The position numbers and the translations under genes were made by a program. Positions 62,713-64,000 of a stretch of 64,000 nucleotides of DNA are shown here, one piece after another. Origin of the DNA: Chryseobacterium sp. R2A-55. GTDB lineage: Bacteria; Bacteroidota; Bacteroidia; Flavobacteriales; Weeksellaceae. The stretch is from the NCBI RefSeq assembly GCF_021401085.1, contig NZ_JACBFP010000011.1:35199-99198 (forward strand), read 5' to 3'. Below the pieces are notes generated by a model. That model was not told the origin of the DNA. It was given only the letters and a program-made list of their open reading frames with translations, and searched no databases. How positions within the stretch are numbered: position 1 is the first letter of the stretch; each line of letters begins with the position of its first letter.

Positions 62713-63661
62713 CAGCAAGAAGTTTTTTAGTTAAATGTTTGCTATTACAGTGTTTTAACCATCCGCAATAAGAAGCAATCGATTCTTTGCGGGGTTTTCT
62801 TTTCAACATTTTGGCAAATCGTTTCTTGATTGATTTTCGCAGTAAAACGTGGGTGTGGTAATGAACATAGCCAACGAAATTAATCCCTCTTTTCTCCACC
62901 GGGAAAACCTGCCAGTTTTCTTTTACTTCAAGTTTTAAATTAACATTAAAATACGTTTTAATGAGCTTTAAAACTTCGTGCAGATACTCTTTGTCTTTAT
63001 GAAGTATTACGACATCATCTGCATACCTGAAGTAATATTTTATTCTGAGCTGCTCCTTGATCCAGTGATCAAAATAAGTGAGGTAGAAATTTGCTAAATA
63101 TTGACTTAAGTAGTTTCCAATCGGAAGACCTGGTGCGCTGTCTATAATTTCATCAAGCAACCAAAGTAAATCAGCATCTTTAAATTTCTTCCGGAGTAAC
63201 GCTTTAAGTATATCATGATCAATATTTGGATAGAATTTTTTGATGTCGAGTTTCAGGCAATAGGTGGTTTCATCAGTGTTTTTTAACGCTTTTCTCAAGT
63301 TAAATGAAGCTTTGTGAATTCCGCGGCCTTTGATGCAGCTGTAAGAATCAGCTGTAAAAACTGCTACGAAAATTGGTTCTAAAACGTTCATTACTGCATG
63401 ATGGCAAATTCTGTCTGGAAAGTATGGAAGGCGGTAAACGTCGCGTTCTTTGGGTTCAAAAACTTTAAATACATCGTATTGTGACGTTTTATAAGTTTTG
63501 CTAATCAGCATATCGTGAAGTTTCAAAATATTGTTTTCGGAATTCTTATTGTGCTGAATCACACCGTAAGTTTCACGCTTTCCCTTTTGTGCTTTCAAAT
63601 CAGCAAGGGTTAGATTTTCAATACTGATGATTTTTTCAAATAAATTGTTTAATCTTTTCAT
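62699..63661 (-). CDS. Reverse transcriptase of a diversity-generating retroelement
   Basis: 320 residues from the ATG at 63661 (MKRLNNLFEKIIS; an ATG at 63697 is possible). It reads like DGR reverse transcriptases: start MKRxxNLFEKI..ENL, YRLPYFPDRICHHAVMNVLEP, DSYSCIKGRGIH, motif 3 KLDIKKFYPNIDHD, motif 4 GLPIGNYLSQYLANFYL with the DGR-type IGNxxSQ (residues 181-187), and the catalytic YADD (213-216). The thumb follows as GINFVGYVHYHTHVLLRKSI. It lacks a fused maturase or endonuclease. A template-like sequence lies just upstream. It would copy the template RNA with A-directed errors. Confidence 0.85.
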   Translation of the reverse strand: MKRLNNLFEKIISIENLTLADLKAQKGKRETYGVIQHNKNSENNILKLHDMLISKTYKTSQYDVFKVFEPKERDVYRLPYFPDRICHHAVMNVLEPIFVAVFTADSYSCIKGRGIHKASFNLRKALKNTDETTYCLKLDIKKFYPNIDHDILKALLRKKFKDADLLWLLDEIIDSAPGLPIGNYLSQYLANFYLTYFDHWIKEQLRIKYYFRYADDVVILHKDKEYLHEVLKLIKTYFNVNLKLEVKENWQVFPVEKRGINFVGYVHYHTHVLLRKSIKKRFAKMLKRKPRKESIASYCGWLKHCNSKHLTKKLLADVQL

Positions 63662-63769
63662 ATTTTTAGCCTTGTCATTAAAAAGTCGTCTTCCCATAAG
63701 TACCAACGCCTTTACAAGTTTTTTTTTATTTTTTGCCGAGTGGCAGGGTTTGCAGTGTTAAATATTTTT

Positions 63770-63873
63770 TGACAATCAGGAACTGACATTCGAATTCGTA
63801 TTCCAGTTATCGTAGTCGTTGTACGAAAAACTGACACCCGACGAAGAACTACAGCAACACACTGCACAACCTT
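63770..63873 (-). other. Candidate DGR template repeat (TR)
   Basis: This non-coding stretch between the partial gene and the RT reads, on the minus strand, like a lectin-fold variable segment. One frame translates as ...SFSYNDYDNWNTNSNVSS followed by a stop, with adenines concentrated in AAC, TAC, GAT and AAT codons, the usual TR signature. Placement directly upstream of the RT is normal for TR. The boundaries are approximate because the variable repeat needed for comparison is not in this window. Confidence 0.6.
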
Positions 63874-63878
63874 TTTTA

Positions 63879-64000
63879 TTACTCTTTTTCGACTGGTCGG
63901 TTGTAAACCATCATCGTTTTAAAAAGTTCTTGATATTCCTCGCTATTCCCAATTGCATTGGCTTTTTCTCTAGTTTCAGAAACAAGGCGGGAACCGACAA
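63879..64000 (-). CDS. Phage protein, C-terminal end only (cut by window)
   Basis: The last 40 or so residues of a gene entering from the right edge (SETREKANAIGNSEEYQELF then KTMMVYNRPVEKE). The helical, charged tail gives no identification. It ends 5 bp before the candidate template repeat, so the same transcript could supply the template RNA. Confidence 0.55.
   Translation of the reverse strand, partial: VGSRLVSETREKANAIGNSEEYQELFKTMMVYNRPVEKE

Noticed and set aside
62699..63661. Retron or group II intron reverse transcriptase
   Set aside because: No maturase/HNH domain, motif 4 is IGNxxSQ instead of QGxxxSP, and the upstream RNA-like region looks like a DGR template, not an msr-msd.
36217..64000. 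CRISPR array or tRNA genes in the prophage
   Set aside because: I looked for regular direct repeats and cloverleaf/TTCGA(N)C-type T-loops and saw none.

Overview
The window looks like a chromosome segment of a Weeksellaceae/Flavobacteriia bacterium (Chryseobacterium/Kaistella-like) carrying a Mu-like prophage. The lineage rests on Bacteroidetes-type promoters (TTG-N17-23-TAnnTTTG), type IX secretion C-terminal sorting domains, the rlmD-DUF6452-DUF6048 cluster, DUF3857 and DUF3467 proteins, and low-GC codon use. No species is claimed.

Host part (1 to about 36,100): fusA (cut by the left edge), rpsG and rpsL form the str operon behind a clear promoter. Then come secreted and membrane proteins (a GT-C glycosyltransferase, a leucine-rich-repeat T9SS protein, a Dps ferritin), trmB, two secreted proteins of unknown role, a large T9SS-secreted reprolysin-like metalloprotease, the rlmD cluster, a cysteine-less TlpA-like lipoprotein, a thermonuclease and DUF3467. 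The RNA polymerase genes rpoB and rpoC follow, unusually split by a membrane glycosyltransferase gene. rpoB has a roughly 350-nt leader and no rplL upstream. Two overlapping DUF3857/transglutaminase genes, an LTxxQ-type protein and a glycosyltransferase complete the host part.

Prophage part (about 36,100 or 37,000 to beyond the right edge): reading leftward from 53,256 are protease/scaffold, major capsid, tail sheath, tube, chaperone, tape measure, baseplate, fibres, a probable unimolecular spanin and an M15 endolysin. Reading rightward from 53,428 are terminase small and large subunits, gp36-like, DUF935 portal, a MuF-type head protein fused to a papain-fold toxin, gpG-like and gp37-like. 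The two head operons diverge from a region holding an 18-bp-arm perfect inverted repeat. Further right, small leftward genes lead up to a reverse transcriptase with the diversity-generating-retroelement (DGR) signature. A non-coding, DGR-template-like sequence lies just upstream of it.

Most noteworthy: (1) the probable DGR, whose variable repeat is not in this window; (2) the MuF head-toxin fusion, with a convergent candidate immunity gene that has its own near-leaderless promoter; (3) a thymidylate-synthase-family enzyme beside the lysis genes whose dUMP-discriminating Asn is Asp, as in dCMP-modifying phage enzymes; (4) a probable u-spanin; (5) possible -1 frameshift sites at portal/MuF and in the tail chaperone. 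All homology calls come from reading motifs; no database search was run.
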